37,958 nucleotides of DNA from Nemertoderma westbladi (lineage: Eukaryota > Xenacoelomorpha > Nemertodermatida > Nemertodermatidae): positions 1 to 37,958 of the forward strand of contig JAUCBJ010008844.1 in NCBI GenBank assembly GCA_032718475.1. Reading direction: 5' to 3'. Each line of letters starts with the position of its first letter. Positions within the stretch are counted from its first letter, which is position 1. Below the pieces are notes generated by a model. It did no database searches. It saw only the letters and a program-made list of their open reading frames with translations, and was not told where the DNA came from. This document shows, piece after piece, positions 19,265 through 30,575 of this stretch. Made by a program: the position numbers and the translations under genes.

Positions 19265-20438
19265 TGTTCGCGCTTTCAGACCTTTGGCAGTTTAACCCGC
19301 CAAATTAAGATGTCTTCTAGATATTAAATCGGTTTTTAGTCTATGACAAGTATTTGATTCACTACACTAGTCGAAACCAATCTGTGCGCGATCATTCACC
19401 CGCTGGATATACCCGGGAGATTGGGTTCGACGGCTTAATCGTATTGCTATGTAGGCCTAATGTATTATTCGACTGACAGTATTATATAATCTCTGACAAT
19501 ATTATTCACCTTCGGGAAATATTAACAGTTCCTTTAGGACGTGGCGCTCTACCTATATAAACAGAGTTATGACTTAAACTACTCACAACGATATGGCTTA
19601 GTTATAATTCACATATATGGCGCATTCTTTAGGAAATGCTTCGTTATCAGTCTCACTCATACACAATGCTGCACAATACTGCACACTAATCTGCCGATCT
19701 TCACTGATTTTAGTCACATATAAAAGGAACACGGACCGAATCATGTAGGGTCTATCAAATAACATTAGATTTACTTCAAACCACTTTAACATAAGTCACA
19801 ATCGTTATATGTAACCTTTCTCTCTTACCTTCGGTATATCAAGAATATTGGGTTTTCGTGGTTATTTATCGTTATTCCAAATATAATAATTCATCAACCA
19901 TATTATGAAGAACTGACAGTAAATAGCAGTATAACAATATAAAAGTATGCACAGGTTGTTTGATTAGGTATGGTATGTTATGTTATGTTGAGTTTAGATA
20001 ACGGATATATGTCCTTATAATTAAGCCTACTAGTGTAAGACTAAAAACTGAAAACACGGAGGTGCCAAAAGCCGGTTCTTAGGCTCTGGGCAAAACATAA
20101 CACTGAACTACTGAGCCTCTGTATACACCTCCAACACAGAGACAACAAACGCTCTGATTGGTCAACCGAACAACGAGAGAACAAAGAAACAAAGAACTGT
20201 CGACGTGGCAATATCAGCTGCTAGCCGTCGTCATGGCAGCGCCATTGTTTTCAAGAGTATCCAGCTATTGCGTCACGAAATTACGGATTATGTCCTTTAA
20301 AGTACACATACAGAAGAAATGACTTTTATGTCCTCTAAAACACCAGTACAGTAAGAACACGGCCTTTTTATGCCTGGTAAACCAACTACAGAGTACTTTA
20401 CGGGAAAATAACCGGCTAATTACGCAAAAGCTTTTACA
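19265..20438 (-). repeat. 3' LTR of the BEL/Pao element
   Basis: It is about 99% identical to 30576-31748. The differences cluster at 19312-19345, with seven others scattered. Both carry plus-strand TATAAAAG motifs, antisense to the element. The short ORFs at 19541-19723 and 19598-19792 occur in both LTRs and have no recognisable content. Confidence 0.93.
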
Positions 20439-21496
20439 CTGCTCCCAGAAAATGGGATTTAAGTCTATAAAATATAACAAATCACAGTTTCTAAAATATA
20501 AAGATACTCTAAACAGTTAGTCTTTCTTACGCAGACGGCGTTTACGCAGTTTTTTGAGGCTAGCAAGAGTCTTTTTCTCTTTGGGGGGAGCCACTTTACT
20601 AGGAGGGCCATAACTCCTGGGTGAAGGGTGCAATATGATTGCATCAGAAGGTGTAGGATTATGGTCGAGGTATCTGCCGTTTCGATATGCTTCTCCTCGA
20701 GCTGATTTTCCTCCGCTCGTAGCTGGATACGTTCATCCAAAAACTCTCGCAGAGAATAGGATCGTCCAAGTTCGATAACTTCTTAGAGATTCTGGATTTC
20801 CCAATCGAATTGAGATAAGGCCAATTCGTTTATCGATTGGACTTACTGTTATAACTTACGTTTATCTGAACAAACGCAGGTTTCTTTTTTGATCTTTATA
20901 GAATAGCGTTTAACTCGTTTCGTACAACGCTCTCCTTCACCTTGATGAGGGGTTGTATCGCGTTAAACGGGGACGACCATACGGTTGGATAGTGATATTA
21001 GGTGTCCGCGTCACAATCCGGCTAGGTAAGATGGGCGGCTAGCTAGAAATCACTGTCGGAGTGTTACCGATTAATTGTTAGGGTAGCACTAGATCTTTGA
21101 ACAGTGAATACAGTCCGCGAGGATCCGCGACACCACCAGGATCGCAGGTCTGAGGTCCAACTAAGGAATGAGGAGGTTTGACCGAGTATTCCGGGACTCT
21201 GATCGTAGGTTTACTCCAGGATCGTTCGAGCCGAGTGAGCATAGGTGATACGTCAACAAGTTTCGGTTTACGTGGATGTTTATGTCTTTCCGTTTATTAG
21301 TTGGGTCTAGGGCATTTATCGTAATAATACCAAAGACGCACGTCTGGTAGGGTAAACGCGGGTGATATTTATTTGTTGTTACAATGCTTCTATCAAGAAT
21401 TCCAAATATACGTTGGAGTTACCGCGTCCATTTGTTTCTTTAGTGTCTTTTCTTTCGAGTCGGTTTCGAATAGAATTTTCGCATTCGAATTTCAGT

Positions 21497-21800
21497 TTAT
21501 GGTTCCGACTCCGCTGGGCAGGATATATAGTCGACATAGTCCGTATTGTGTAAATCGATAGGATGACCAGTAGTTAAGAAGCCCATATACGTACCATTAC
21601 GCCGCGTATATCGAGCAGCGAATTTTCTATAGCCCAACTCGTGCGAGCTGCTCTTGGGACATTGGCGGTTCGATATAACGACCATCGTCCTCCGCAGCAG
21701 TTGGACTAACGTCGCCGCGTATTAAGCTATCAACAAACGCTTGTAAAAGTAGAGTATATCGCTCCCCGATACCAAGACCATCTTCTAGCAACTCCGTCAT
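21497..21800 (-). pseudogene. Two overlapping small frames in the LTR element, unknown protein
   Basis: A frame from ATG 21800 codes 57 residues (starting MTELLEDGLGIGERY) and stops at TAG 21627. A second frame (21685-21497) continues with LGYRKFAARYTRR and ends at SCPAESEP. The two overlap by about 60 bases and read like one ~105-residue protein broken by a single frame change, or joined by ribosomal frameshifting. I do not recognise the family. Confidence 0.4.
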
Positions 21801-22639
21801 ATCTGCTATATATGAGTTTATCCATATTATAATGAGTTTATATTTAGGCGAGCGGGCGTCGCTGCCTACCCCAATCAGCCCCCGGACAGTGCGAGATCCT
21901 CAGCGCCGATGTGTCGTCGCCGCTGTACTTTCGCCAACGACGTAGCCGCACAACGACAACGACAACCGGCACAAGTCACTCGACTGTCCGTCCCAAAGGC
22001 TTAGATACACCTCAGGTTCTTACTGGTTACTTTCAGGTTTTACTTACTGGTCCTCAGGTTACTTTCACGATTGCGACTCGCTACTGTAAACACACCTTAG
22101 TAGTAACATTCGCCTATAAACTCACAAATACCACACACACAACTTGTCACAAATTACACACACTCGGGTCACTTGTCCGTTAGTCAATGCCTTCCAGAAT
22201 GTCACTGTATTACTATGTATCCTTGGATACTAGCAGTGCGCTATTTATTCCCTATGCTATTCAATGGGACAAGCTTTCTATTGTTCTTTTAACTCAATTC
22301 TAATTCTAGCGTGGTTGTTGCTATGGTGACATTATGCAAAGCTAGCGGTAGAATTAGGGTAATTCCAATGCATACAGATCTGGGATGTTATTTAATAGTA
22401 ATTCTTTAATGGTCAATGTCCTGTTTTATACATGACTTTATGAATTTTATCGGCTATTGACTATGTTTGGGAGACTTTCGCACACTCATACGCATAATAA
22501 GATAAATCTCCGCTCCCTTGATCTATTAATTAATGGAATTTTGGGAATGTTATAAATTGCGTAAAAATGGCAATTTATTAAATTCATTAAAAGGCATGAA
22601 TTTAAATTTATTCCCTGAAATTTTATTATTTGATAATTA

Positions 22640-22980
22640 AATGGACATATTTTGAGTCTAGAACATGTCTGGGGACACAAGATCCTTAATTCTATGAAAA
22701 TTGTCCTTTTAAGAATATCGGTAAATGCTACGATATCTTAATTGACTAGAATTGTTGAAGGATCTGATTTTTACAGAGTTGATTTATTAGATTTGCAAAT
22801 ATTAAATAATTAATATTTGAGATGGGCACCGATTTATTCCAGAACTTGTCTGGGGACGTTAACCACTGATTCTAGAATTTGTCTTTCAAGTATATCGGTG
22901 GGTGCCGCGATATCTTAATCGACTAGAATTACAGATGGTCAAAGGGTTTAACAGATTTATTTTGCGTTATACGCTACTGT
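22640..22980. repeat. Diverged ~177-bp tandem duplication in the LTR element
   Basis: Shared landmarks are ACTTGTCTGGGGAC/CATGTCTGGGGAC, ATATCGGT and CGATATCTTAAT.GACTAGAATT. They occur in the same order in both halves with an offset of about 177. Confidence 0.7.
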
Positions 22981-23477
22981 TAAAGGGACATCACGCTACT
23001 ATATGTATTACTTAATATACGGTATGAGAGCAATATCGCACGAAGCAATGTCAGTGTGAAGAGGCAAGTCGTTTCCAAGGTCTACCCAGAGCTTGGTTTA
23101 GCCGAGACACGAGGATCTGAACTTTGCATTCCTAATACTCTGCCTACCAATAATACTTAAATATAGTAGTGGCTTTATTGTACTTTAATAAGTACGGATA
23201 TTTCATCTTACTGTAGTCACGTATTTATAATATGATACGGGCTGTAAGGAAAGAGAAAAAGAATTATTTCTCGCCGTCGCACTAAATATATAATATACGT
23301 AATTAAATAATAAACGCGAATATATATTGCACTAATCTACTAAATAATCTCTAAAATACCATACTACTAAATAAAATTAAATAAAACGATTAAAATAAAA
23401 TTACATAATAATACATACATAAATATAAAATAAAACAAATACAAAATAATAGAGTCACACACCCACTCCATATGTTG

Positions 23478-26400
23478 TTACGTTATGGAGTCCCTAGATG
23501 TTTGAAGGATTAGGGAGGTGGTCGTGGGAAGAGAATCTTGCCTTCCACAGTTTCCGGAGAGTCCTCCATTCCCTTCCGGTAAACACAAACGACCGACTGG
23601 GTGATTGAGTCGCTGCATCCCGAATACAATTCCAGGTTTCCTCTTCGTCCTGGAATAGTGACGATAGAAACATCGCTCTAGGTACACGACGGCCTTACAA
23701 AGCCGATTCCAGGAGCTATAGTGGTCCGTCGCTCCCTGCAGGAGAGGTGAGAGTCCCTGCGAGACGTCTGATGTTCCAGAGCTCCAATCGCTCTCTCTGA
23801 TCTTCATGAAGGATCCACTCGCGGTGGGGAGGTCCAGATCCACGGCGTCGTCCCTGGCAATATGTAATACCGACAGATCTATCCCGGGTTCAAATAACTC
23901 CGATCCACCCGTCCGGGTTTTAGGTTTGACTTTCTCCGCTCCCTTGGCTGGTCTAATCTCAGTCGGAGTAAGATGGGGAGGCCATTCATCCTCCTTACTC
24001 AGGAAGTCGGGTTCACCTAACCGGTCTGTAGTATCTGTCAGTTCTTGAGGAGTTGCTCCTCTGGAAGCGATGTCAGTTGGATTAAACTTCTTGGGGCAAT
24101 ATCTCCATTGATCTACATTGGAGCTAATATTGTCATTATCTGAGGAGTATGGTGTTCCCTCAGTTGGGTCATCTCCCTCACTAGTATCATCTTCCCATTC
24201 ACTCACCTGGCAGACGCGATCTTGAAGCAGTCTTTCTCTGAGCGTTCTTCGGGAAGGTCCAGTAAGGTACCAACCTACTCTAGTTCTTACCGCATAGGTC
24301 TGAAGTGGTTGCGGTTGAGCAGGTCGTTTCTCCAATGTCTCCAGCGCCTCATGCGCGTTTTGACCGATTAATATTTGTACTCCAGGATAATCGGTGTCGA
24401 ATCTAGGAATGTTAAGTTGTTGGGCATGATCATCTTCGTCCCAATTATAAGGTTCCACTTGGGTGGTAGCGAAGTTCTTTATTGCCACCATTTTGACTGA
24501 CCTTATACTGTGTTCTCCTAGTTTATCCTGTGGAGTGGACAACTCACCTATATAATAGTCGGCAGCCACAGCAGATTTCCAAACCTGCATGATCCCTGAC
24601 ATGTTTAGCTTGGTTCGGAACTTGGGTTGTCCAGCAAAGATGTCTTCGGCTAGTTCTTTATCGATGAATGTTCCTGTGCTGCCGGAGTCCAGGAGGGCGT
24701 TCACTATATAGCTCTTCTGAGGTCCGTGGACCCGTAACTGGACTACAGGAAATTCTCGGATTCCTACATTTGAAGTTGGCGCTTTCCAAGATTGTTGTTG
24801 ATCTGAAGTAGTTAGGGTGAGGTCGCTGTCTGTGTCTTTCTCATACATGAGTGCTCGATACACTGCGGTGGTGTTTATTAAGTAACAGGATTCGTTTTGG
24901 TCGGAGAATTCGTCCGTATAGAATCCTTCCATCTCAGATTGATCAGTGTCGTTCACATCACTGAATTGGACATGTAGTTCGGAATCACTCACCTGACTCG
25001 GACTATTTCGCTCGAATTCAGTGTGCAACAAGATATGATGTTTCGCACCGCACTTTGCACACCTTGCGTCGGAGTAACAGGTTCGCCGTTGGTGTCCTCG
25101 TCTGAGGCAATTATAACACAACCGCTTATCCCACATGACTTCCCGTCTCTCTTTTAATGATTTCTTTAAGAATTTATCACACGCATTTAAACGGTGGGGC
25201 CCGTCGCACAGCACACATTTGGGCTTGATGTTACTTACTTTAACATGTGCTGTGTGGTGCACGTTCGTTCTTTCCTCGGGCTTTCTCACCTGAATTCTCT
25301 TGGGAGACGTAGGAGGAGTTTTTCTTACCTGTTCTCTCCTGTCATTGGTTCGAGACTTGAATTTACTTACCTGGTCTTTAGGCGTTTTATTGACATAAGA
25401 TCTTTCAGTGTCTTTCCCGCTATCCTCTCCTTGAGAAGTCTGGCTTTCGCCGTCGTCTGTATAACACACTGGTGTTACCCTTCTCCTAGAAACGGGTTTC
25501 TCACTTACCTTGTTTTCCAGTGTCTTCTCTCTGGACTGCCTTAGGAGCTGTAATTTCACTTCTCCATCTAAGAATGACATGAGATCAGCCATGGTAGGGT
25601 CTCGTCGTTGTTGTTCCATCATATATAACACTTTCTTATCCCAGCGTGTACCTACTCCACCCTTCAGTAAAGTAGAAGCCACTGCTCTTATAACCATAGT
25701 ATTCTGATACTCATGAGACTTACCTAGCCAATCTAATTGTCTGCAGATCTCCTGAATCTCATCGGAAAACTCTATAATTCCGCTGCTAATAAACTTTCGG
25801 GGCGCTACCAACTTTGCATACAAATACCCAGCTATGTTATTCCTATTACCATACCTGATGTTTAGTGTATCCCAAACTTGTCTTAATCCGTCTGGATGTC
25901 CAATAAACTTTAACGCCATTAACTTGGGAGATCCTTCCAAGCATTCGATGAGGAATCTAAGTTTCTCTCCATTAGATAGCACAGAGTTCTGTATGTTAAC
26001 TTTGTAATATTCATTAAAAGGTAACCATTTCATCTCATCTCCATTGAACTTGACGATCTCTCCCACCTTTACCGCTTGCCGGGCTTCGGTTCTAGCCATT
26101 TGACGCGTAAAACTTTCTTGGGCCATCGTGTTATTTAATATCGAGTTATCGGTATATAAATTTCTCGGATTATGATCCGTTCTATATGGAATATCATTAT
26201 CAACAGGTCTATAATTACCCTTAATAGGGTTCACTATAGGAGTTTCTACTTCGCTAGCAGTATAGATGCGTGTAGGCTCCACACCTTGCGCATGCGATAC
26301 TTCAGACCTAACAGGTTGACACATTGTTACAGAGGGTGGTGGTATACCCTTTTGGGTATTTACTAATTTATCGCGTTCTAGCGCGATACTTTGCTGCACT

Positions 26401-28394
26401 TCTTGCAACTCTAGCCTACTTTCCCTTACTGTGCCTTTGAATTGTCGAACAGTCTCCTGCATCTGTCCGAGCAGGAGATCCATTCCCCGTCGTCTCTCGT
26501 CCACCCATTCGACCGCCGAAGCGGGAGTCGCCAACGTTGTAGCGGGCGGACGAGGGACAACGGGCGACAAATCATGAATATTTCGCTCGGGGTCCAGGAC
26601 CTGAACTGTCTTCTGGGCAGTTCTACTGGGCACAGGTAGCTTAGTGCTATGCAGAGGGAATTTAGAGGTAGTTTCAGGGAGCACAGGTGTGTCTATCACC
26701 GAAGGGGTGATTTCAAGAACAGGCCTAATTATTTCAGGCTCATCTACTATAGTAGGGAGTCTTTCTATTTTAATTGTTTGGTCTGTGGGTTCTGTACTAC
26801 CTAAGTTGGTGTTATTTAGTTGCCTTCTAACAGCTGGAGGCAAATCAGGCAATTTCTGACGGTGGAACGTTCTTTTACGTCTGCTTAGACGAGATCTATT
26901 TCCTTTGCCTTCAGTATCGGTGGTATCGCCTTCCTCAGATGATGTATATCCCTGCCTTTTGGGAGTAGATCGATTCATCATCTGCATATTACTAGCTGTT
27001 AACTGTTTATTTATGCAGTCTTGATTCTCCTGAATGTTTTCCAATTCTAATTGGGTGGTTTCTTCAGCCGCTCTCCGTTCTGCTTCTGCCACTGCCTCCG
27101 CCACTTTTCTTTCCGCTTCGGCCGCTGCCTTTGCCTCTGCCGCTGCCACTTTTGCCTCTGCCGCTGCCTCTTTTCTTTCTGCTTCTGCAGCTGCCACTGC
27201 TGCTGCTACTGCCGCTGCCTTTCTGTCTTCTATACGTTTTTTCTTTACTTGTTCTTCTTGGACTCTGGTGATGCGGAGTTGTTCATCAAATTTAGCCTGG
27301 TTCGCAGCCCTCATTTCCACATCGATGGCATCCAACACAAGCTTGGTTCCTTCACTATTAGGGCTAAGTCCCTCTAACCTTCTCCTCAACTCGTCATCAC
27401 CTAAAAAACGTTGATAGTCTGACAGATAGATGTCAATGGCATCCCTCTTATGCGGTTTCTCTGCCGTCGCTTCACTTTCCACTTGGGAAAAAGTAGCGTC
27501 TGTTGATTCTCCATGGGTTGAGCGCTCCTCTAGCTGAGCTTTCCACTGAGCTGTTCCTTGAACCTGGAGACTCACCCTTTGAAACCAAGTCTTTACGGCA
27601 ACTTGCAACGACGTGTCTTGCCTTCGTTTAGAAGCCTCCTCAAAGGCCGATAATATTAGCCTGATTCGTAGAATTCTTTCTCTAACTTGATAAAGCAGTT
27701 GTCCCTGCTCTTGAGGTCCTTGTGGTTGTTGAAACAGTTGTTTTTCTACTCGCTCCATAGAGCTGAAGAATCCCTGTGCGTATCCGGCTGCGGACCTCTT
27801 CCACACAGCTGGATCGATGGTTTCCTTGGCTACTCCCATCCGGTGTATGTCTTCCCAGGCAGCTTCTGATAAATCAAACGGGAGTCCGGGTCCGGGGAAG
27901 TTCCATTGCGACTCGACAATAGACTTCAGTTCTTCACTCGTGTATCCCGCATAATTATCTTTAGTTGATCGTTGACTTCTCGCCCAATCGATCTGGTGTT
28001 CTTCCACTGCAATCAATAACCTAGTGAGTACGGCTGCAGGAAGGATGAGAAGGGGATCCGAATAAACCGCTTCCGTCATCTTTGCTCCGCGCTCGGGTGT
28101 CAGCTCTACAGTATCCTCACTACTGGAGCTGTTGGGCCGTTGAGAAATAAGTTCTTGGCTAGCGGGTTGTTGCTGTTCTGCTGCTTCTTGGTCCCGCTTG
28201 ACCTGAGCTCGAGTGCCTATGATAGACCTACGATGTTGGACCAGCCTAGGTTCCGTTATTACTACTGGAGGGATGACCTTCCTCACAGTGGGAGGTGAAC
28301 TGAACTTACGACTAGACGGTTCTACGTCTCTATCTGAGTCGCAGATAGTTACATCTAATAAACTGTCTGACAGGTTCTGCTTAGTATCAGACAT
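23478..28394 (-). CDS. BEL/Pao-type Gag-protease polyprotein, reverse transcriptase deleted in frame
   Basis: This 1638-residue ORF codes the capsid/nucleocapsid and protease of a BEL/Pao retrotransposon. It starts at ATG 28394 (context AAACATGTC). An N-terminal Ser/Pro/Gln-rich region is followed by an Ala/Glu/Lys-rich coiled coil (about 370-475) and a basic linker. A Gag domain of the DUF1759 type (about 775-945, FNGDEMKWLPF and GYLYAKL) comes next, then three zinc knuckles (CVLCDGPHRLNAC, CYNCLRRGHQRRTC and CAKCGAKHH, about 1061-1126). The aspartic protease has ALLDSGSTGTFID (about 1233) and ILIGQ (about 1347), and ends at RTRVGWYLTGP (about 1368-1378). About 50 residues later the chain is at QWRYCPKKFNPTDIASRG (from 1429), which in intact elements follows RNase H. 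So about 700 residues are missing without loss of frame. Similarity fades at about 1580, before the integrase core. Family membership is clear; the deletion is inferred from domain order. Confidence 0.92.
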   Translation of the reverse strand: MSDTKQNLSDSLLDVTICDSDRDVEPSSRKFSSPPTVRKVIPPVVITEPRLVQHRRSIIGTRAQVKRDQEAAEQQQPASQELISQRPNSSSSEDTVELTPERGAKMTEAVYSDPLLILPAAVLTRLLIAVEEHQIDWARSQRSTKDNYAGYTSEELKSIVESQWNFPGPGLPFDLSEAAWEDIHRMGVAKETIDPAVWKRSAAGYAQGFFSSMERVEKQLFQQPQGPQEQGQLLYQVRERILRIRLILSAFEEASKRRQDTSLQVAVKTWFQRVSLQVQGTAQWKAQLEERSTHGESTDATFSQVESEATAEKPHKRDAIDIYLSDYQRFLGDDELRRRLEGLSPNSEGTKLVLDAIDVEMRAANQAKFDEQLRITRVQEEQVKKKRIEDRKAAAVAAAVAAAEAERKEAAAEAKVAAAEAKAAAEAERKVAEAVAEAERRAAEETTQLELENIQENQDCINKQLTASNMQMMNRSTPKRQGYTSSEEGDTTDTEGKGNRSRLSRRKRTFHRQKLPDLPPAVRRQLNNTNLGSTEPTDQTIKIERLPTIVDEPEIIRPVLEITPSVIDTPVLPETTSKFPLHSTKLPVPSRTAQKTVQVLDPERNIHDLSPVVPRPPATTLATPASAVEWVDERRRGMDLLLGQMQETVRQFKGTVRESRLELQEVQQSIALERDKLVNTQKGIPPPSVTMCQPVRSEVSHAQGVEPTRIYTASEVETPIVNPIKGNYRPVDNDIPYRTDHNPRNLYTDNSILNNTMAQESFTRQMARTEARQAVKVGEIVKFNGDEMKWLPFNEYYKVNIQNSVLSNGEKLRFLIECLEGSPKLMALKFIGHPDGLRQVWDTLNIRYGNRNNIAGYLYAKLVAPRKFISSGIIEFSDEIQEICRQLDWLGKSHEYQNTMVIRAVASTLLKGGVGTRWDKKVLYMMEQQRRDPTMADLMSFLDGEVKLQLLRQSREKTLENKVSEKPVSRRRVTPVCYTDDGESQTSQGEDSGKDTERSYVNKTPKDQVSKFKSRTNDRREQVRKTPPTSPKRIQVRKPEERTNVHHTAHVKVSNIKPKCVLCDGPHRLNACDKFLKKSLKERREVMWDKRLCYNCLRRGHQRRTCYSDARCAKCGAKHHILLHTEFERNSPSQVSDSELHVQFSDVNDTDQSEMEGFYTDEFSDQNESCYLINTTAVYRALMYEKDTDSDLTLTTSDQQQSWKAPTSNVGIREFPVVQLRVHGPQKSYIVNALLDSGSTGTFIDKELAEDIFAGQPKFRTKLNMSGIMQVWKSAVAADYYIGELSTPQDKLGEHSIRSVKMVAIKNFATTQVEPYNWDEDDHAQQLNIPRFDTDYPGVQILIGQNAHEALETLEKRPAQPQPLQTYAVRTRVGWYLTGPSRRTLRERLLQDRVCQVSEWEDDTSEGDDPTEGTPYSSDNDNISSNVDQWRYCPKKFNPTDIASRGATPQELTDTTDRLGEPDFLSKEDEWPPHLTPTEIRPAKGAEKVKPKTRTGGSELFEPGIDLSVLHIARDDAVDLDLPTASGSFMKIRESDWSSGTSDVSQGLSPLLQGATDHYSSWNRLCKAVVYLERCFYRHYSRTKRKPGIVFGMQRLNHPVGRLCLPEGNGGLSGNCGRQDSLPTTTSLILQTSRDSIT

Positions 28395-28527
28395 GTTTAT
28401 GTGTACAGTTGAATGTCTACTGCTGCATTACAGTCTGAGCAAGTCTAGTAACTCAGTATTAACTGCTAGCCTAGTAATTAATTACCGGTACTGCTACTCA
28501 GTGCAGCGTGATATATATAATATATTA

Positions 28528-28785
28528 GAATACCGGTATGCTTATAGTATATATAACTATATAAGTATTATTACAGACTAGGTTTATCACAGAATACCGG
28601 TAAAATTTTAGCACAAATATATATAAATATATAATAGGCCTATCGGGAATACCGGTATACAGCTTACAGTTTGTAGTATATATAAGTATAATTCTGGACT
28701 AGAATTAATTATAAAGTACCGGTATAATTTCAGCCTAAATTTATAGAAATAAAGATAATAGGCCTATCGTAAATACCGGTATATC
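28528..28785. repeat. ~120-bp tandem repeat with ACCGGT palindromes
   Basis: Repeats start at TACCGGTAT 28531, 28650 and 28774 and share TAGTATATATAA and AATAGGCCTATCG in order. About two full copies are present, clearly diverged. Confidence 0.75.
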
Positions 28786-29714
28786 AATTATTTTAAATAA
28801 TTGAATTTCTGAATTTTAGGGTTACTTGGTTACTTTACTTACTTTATTACCGTTATTTGAGCAGTAATCCAACTGATATTGAGACCTAATGGTTGTATGG
28901 TAGGCCTACTATTTATAAATCGTTAGATTTGATTTATAATATATATATACCCGTTTTAATGGGTTTTGTCAATGTTTGAAATAAATGTTATTATTTCTGG
29001 GAAGTAATCACTACACAAAGCGGTGCGCTTTCAGTGAAGTGTTACTTATAGGACACTAAAACAAATAATGCTAATTTACCTAAGTTACTTAATACTACAA
29101 ATTACGTACAATTCGGGTGAGATTACAATCTCTAAATAAACACAAAAATTTACAAAAACACAAAATACGAATTTTCAGGGTAATTTTACAAGAAGTCTAC
29201 AAACCAGCCTAACAAAGGGTTAGAATCTGGTTATTACAACTGACAGGGTACTGCGGTATTTGAAAATAATACGTAGTAGTAAATACACTGCGTTGTCCAG
29301 ATAGGAAAATACCACCGCCTGACGACCTATAGCCGTATCGCTATAGGTACTACGTTATGTATCACGGAGTGTTCCTACCTAGAAGTTAATAGAGCTAATC
29401 GAAAGTGCCTATCAACCACTTTACAACACAAATATAATGCCTACACTAATTACTCTCGGAAAGCACTGTACACTAAACCCTAAATTAGGTACGAGTACTT
29501 GTACAACATATAATCAGTAGTTAAATATACTTGAACAGCTAAAAGAACCACGGCATCTGCTGGAGTGACCGGTGCACACAATCACCAGTCTTTACCTACG
29601 CCAAGCAGCCCGTGTAGTACCGGGGTTAATTTAACTATAGCGGTATGTATAACAAACACAATTATTGTAGGAACAAACTTGGGGAATGAATGTTGCGAAT
29701 AATCGCATAAACTC

Positions 29715-30293
29715 TGAATAATAAATATTACGCTACGCGTACAAACCACTCAAACAAAATGCAGACCAAACACTGACAGACTACTATCAAGCCTAAATAA
29801 ACTACAGGACATGCAGACTCCGAAATGATTAGGTAGTATGCGTTCTAACCCAGTAGTACGACTTATTCTTTAGTTGGGGGTTTACCTTACAGCATTGGCT
29901 GCCCCTACTTCCTAACCGTTCTTTATCGGACAGAGGCTCTATACACACTGCAATCCGTTCAGACCTAATAACAGCCAGACAACTATCCAGCCTACAAATT
30001 ATCTAAATAAATATTATACGCTACCCGTACAGACTTACACAAACAAAGTACAGACTAAACGATGGCAGACTACTCTCAAGCCTAAATAAACTACAGGACA
30101 TGCAGACTCCGAAATGATTAGGTAGTATGCGTTCTAACCCAGTAGTACGACTTATTCTTTAGTTGGGGGTTTACCTTACAGCAATTGGCTGCCCCTACTT
30201 CCTAACCGTTCTTTATCGGACAGGTGATCTACACACACTGCAATCCGTTCAGACTTAACAACAATCAGACAACAGCTCAGCCTACAAATTGTC
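29715..30293. repeat. ~290-bp tandem duplication in the LTR-element leader
   Basis: Long shared stretches such as ACTACAGGACATGCAGACTC (29801 and 30090) and CCTAACCGTTCTTTATCGGA (29911 and 30201) show offsets of 289-290 bases. The two copies are about 90% identical or better, so the duplication is recent. Confidence 0.9.
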
Positions 30294-30575
30294 TGTACAA
30301 TCTGATCAGGCTTACACGCCTTCTGTTCAATACTGGCCTACAAACAAATAAAACTTGACAGAAATAAGTAAAAATCTCAATAAAAAACCAGGGCGGGCCC
30401 TCCCTGATTAATTATTAAGGCCTACCGGTATATAATTATCAAAATCGAATAATACTGCTGTACCTGTACTGCTGTAGGTACCGGTCCGGGTGGTTAGGTA
30501 GTCAGGCCTACTGGGTACCGGTTGCCGGTACTTCCGCTTTATTGCCTACTGCAATACAGAAGCTATATCCGTTAT

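Larger units (their letters stand above)
20439..23477 (-). other. 3' internal region of the LTR element, no integrase seen
   Basis: In an intact BEL element the integrase would lie here. I found neither its HHCC zinc site nor a DDE core. There are several short minus-strand frames instead: 21800-21627, 21685-21497, about 21310-21065, and a basic C-terminal frame ending at about 20519 (KKLRKRRLRKKD then stop). They look like pieces of one or more former ORFs separated by stops and frameshifts. A diverged tandem duplication of about 177 bp covers about 22640-22980; CGATATCTTAAT recurs at 22731 and 22908. Confidence 0.6.
28395..30575 (-). other. 5' leader of the LTR element
   Basis: This is a 2.2-kb non-coding leader between the 5' LTR and Gag. 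Next to Gag, about 28480-28780 holds two to three copies of a ~120-bp repeat carrying ATACCGGTAT-like palindromes and TAGGCCTA (starts at about 28531, 28650 and 28774). Farther on, a ~290-bp tandem duplication spans about 29715-30293. More ACCGGT motifs lie beside the LTR (30423, 30479, 30516). The leader is where packaging and dimerisation signals would be expected. Confidence 0.65.

Noticed and set aside
19541-19792. Small ORFs inside the left LTR, repeated in the right LTR (30851-31102)
   Set aside because: Conservation between the copies only reflects LTR identity. No domain or start context was recognised.
19415-23900. tRNA B-box-like words (GGTTCGA or GGTTCAA)
   Set aside because: No A-box at the right distance and no cloverleaf could be formed by eye.
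27034-27414. Plus-strand Ala/Ser- or Cys-rich ORFs opposite the Gag coiled coil
   Set aside because: They are the complement of the Ala/Glu/Lys-rich repeat codons in Gag.
30540-30575. tRNA primer binding site next to the 5' LTR
   Set aside because: The sequence after the LTR (minus strand ATAACGGATATAGC) lacks the usual TGG start, so I could not support a call.
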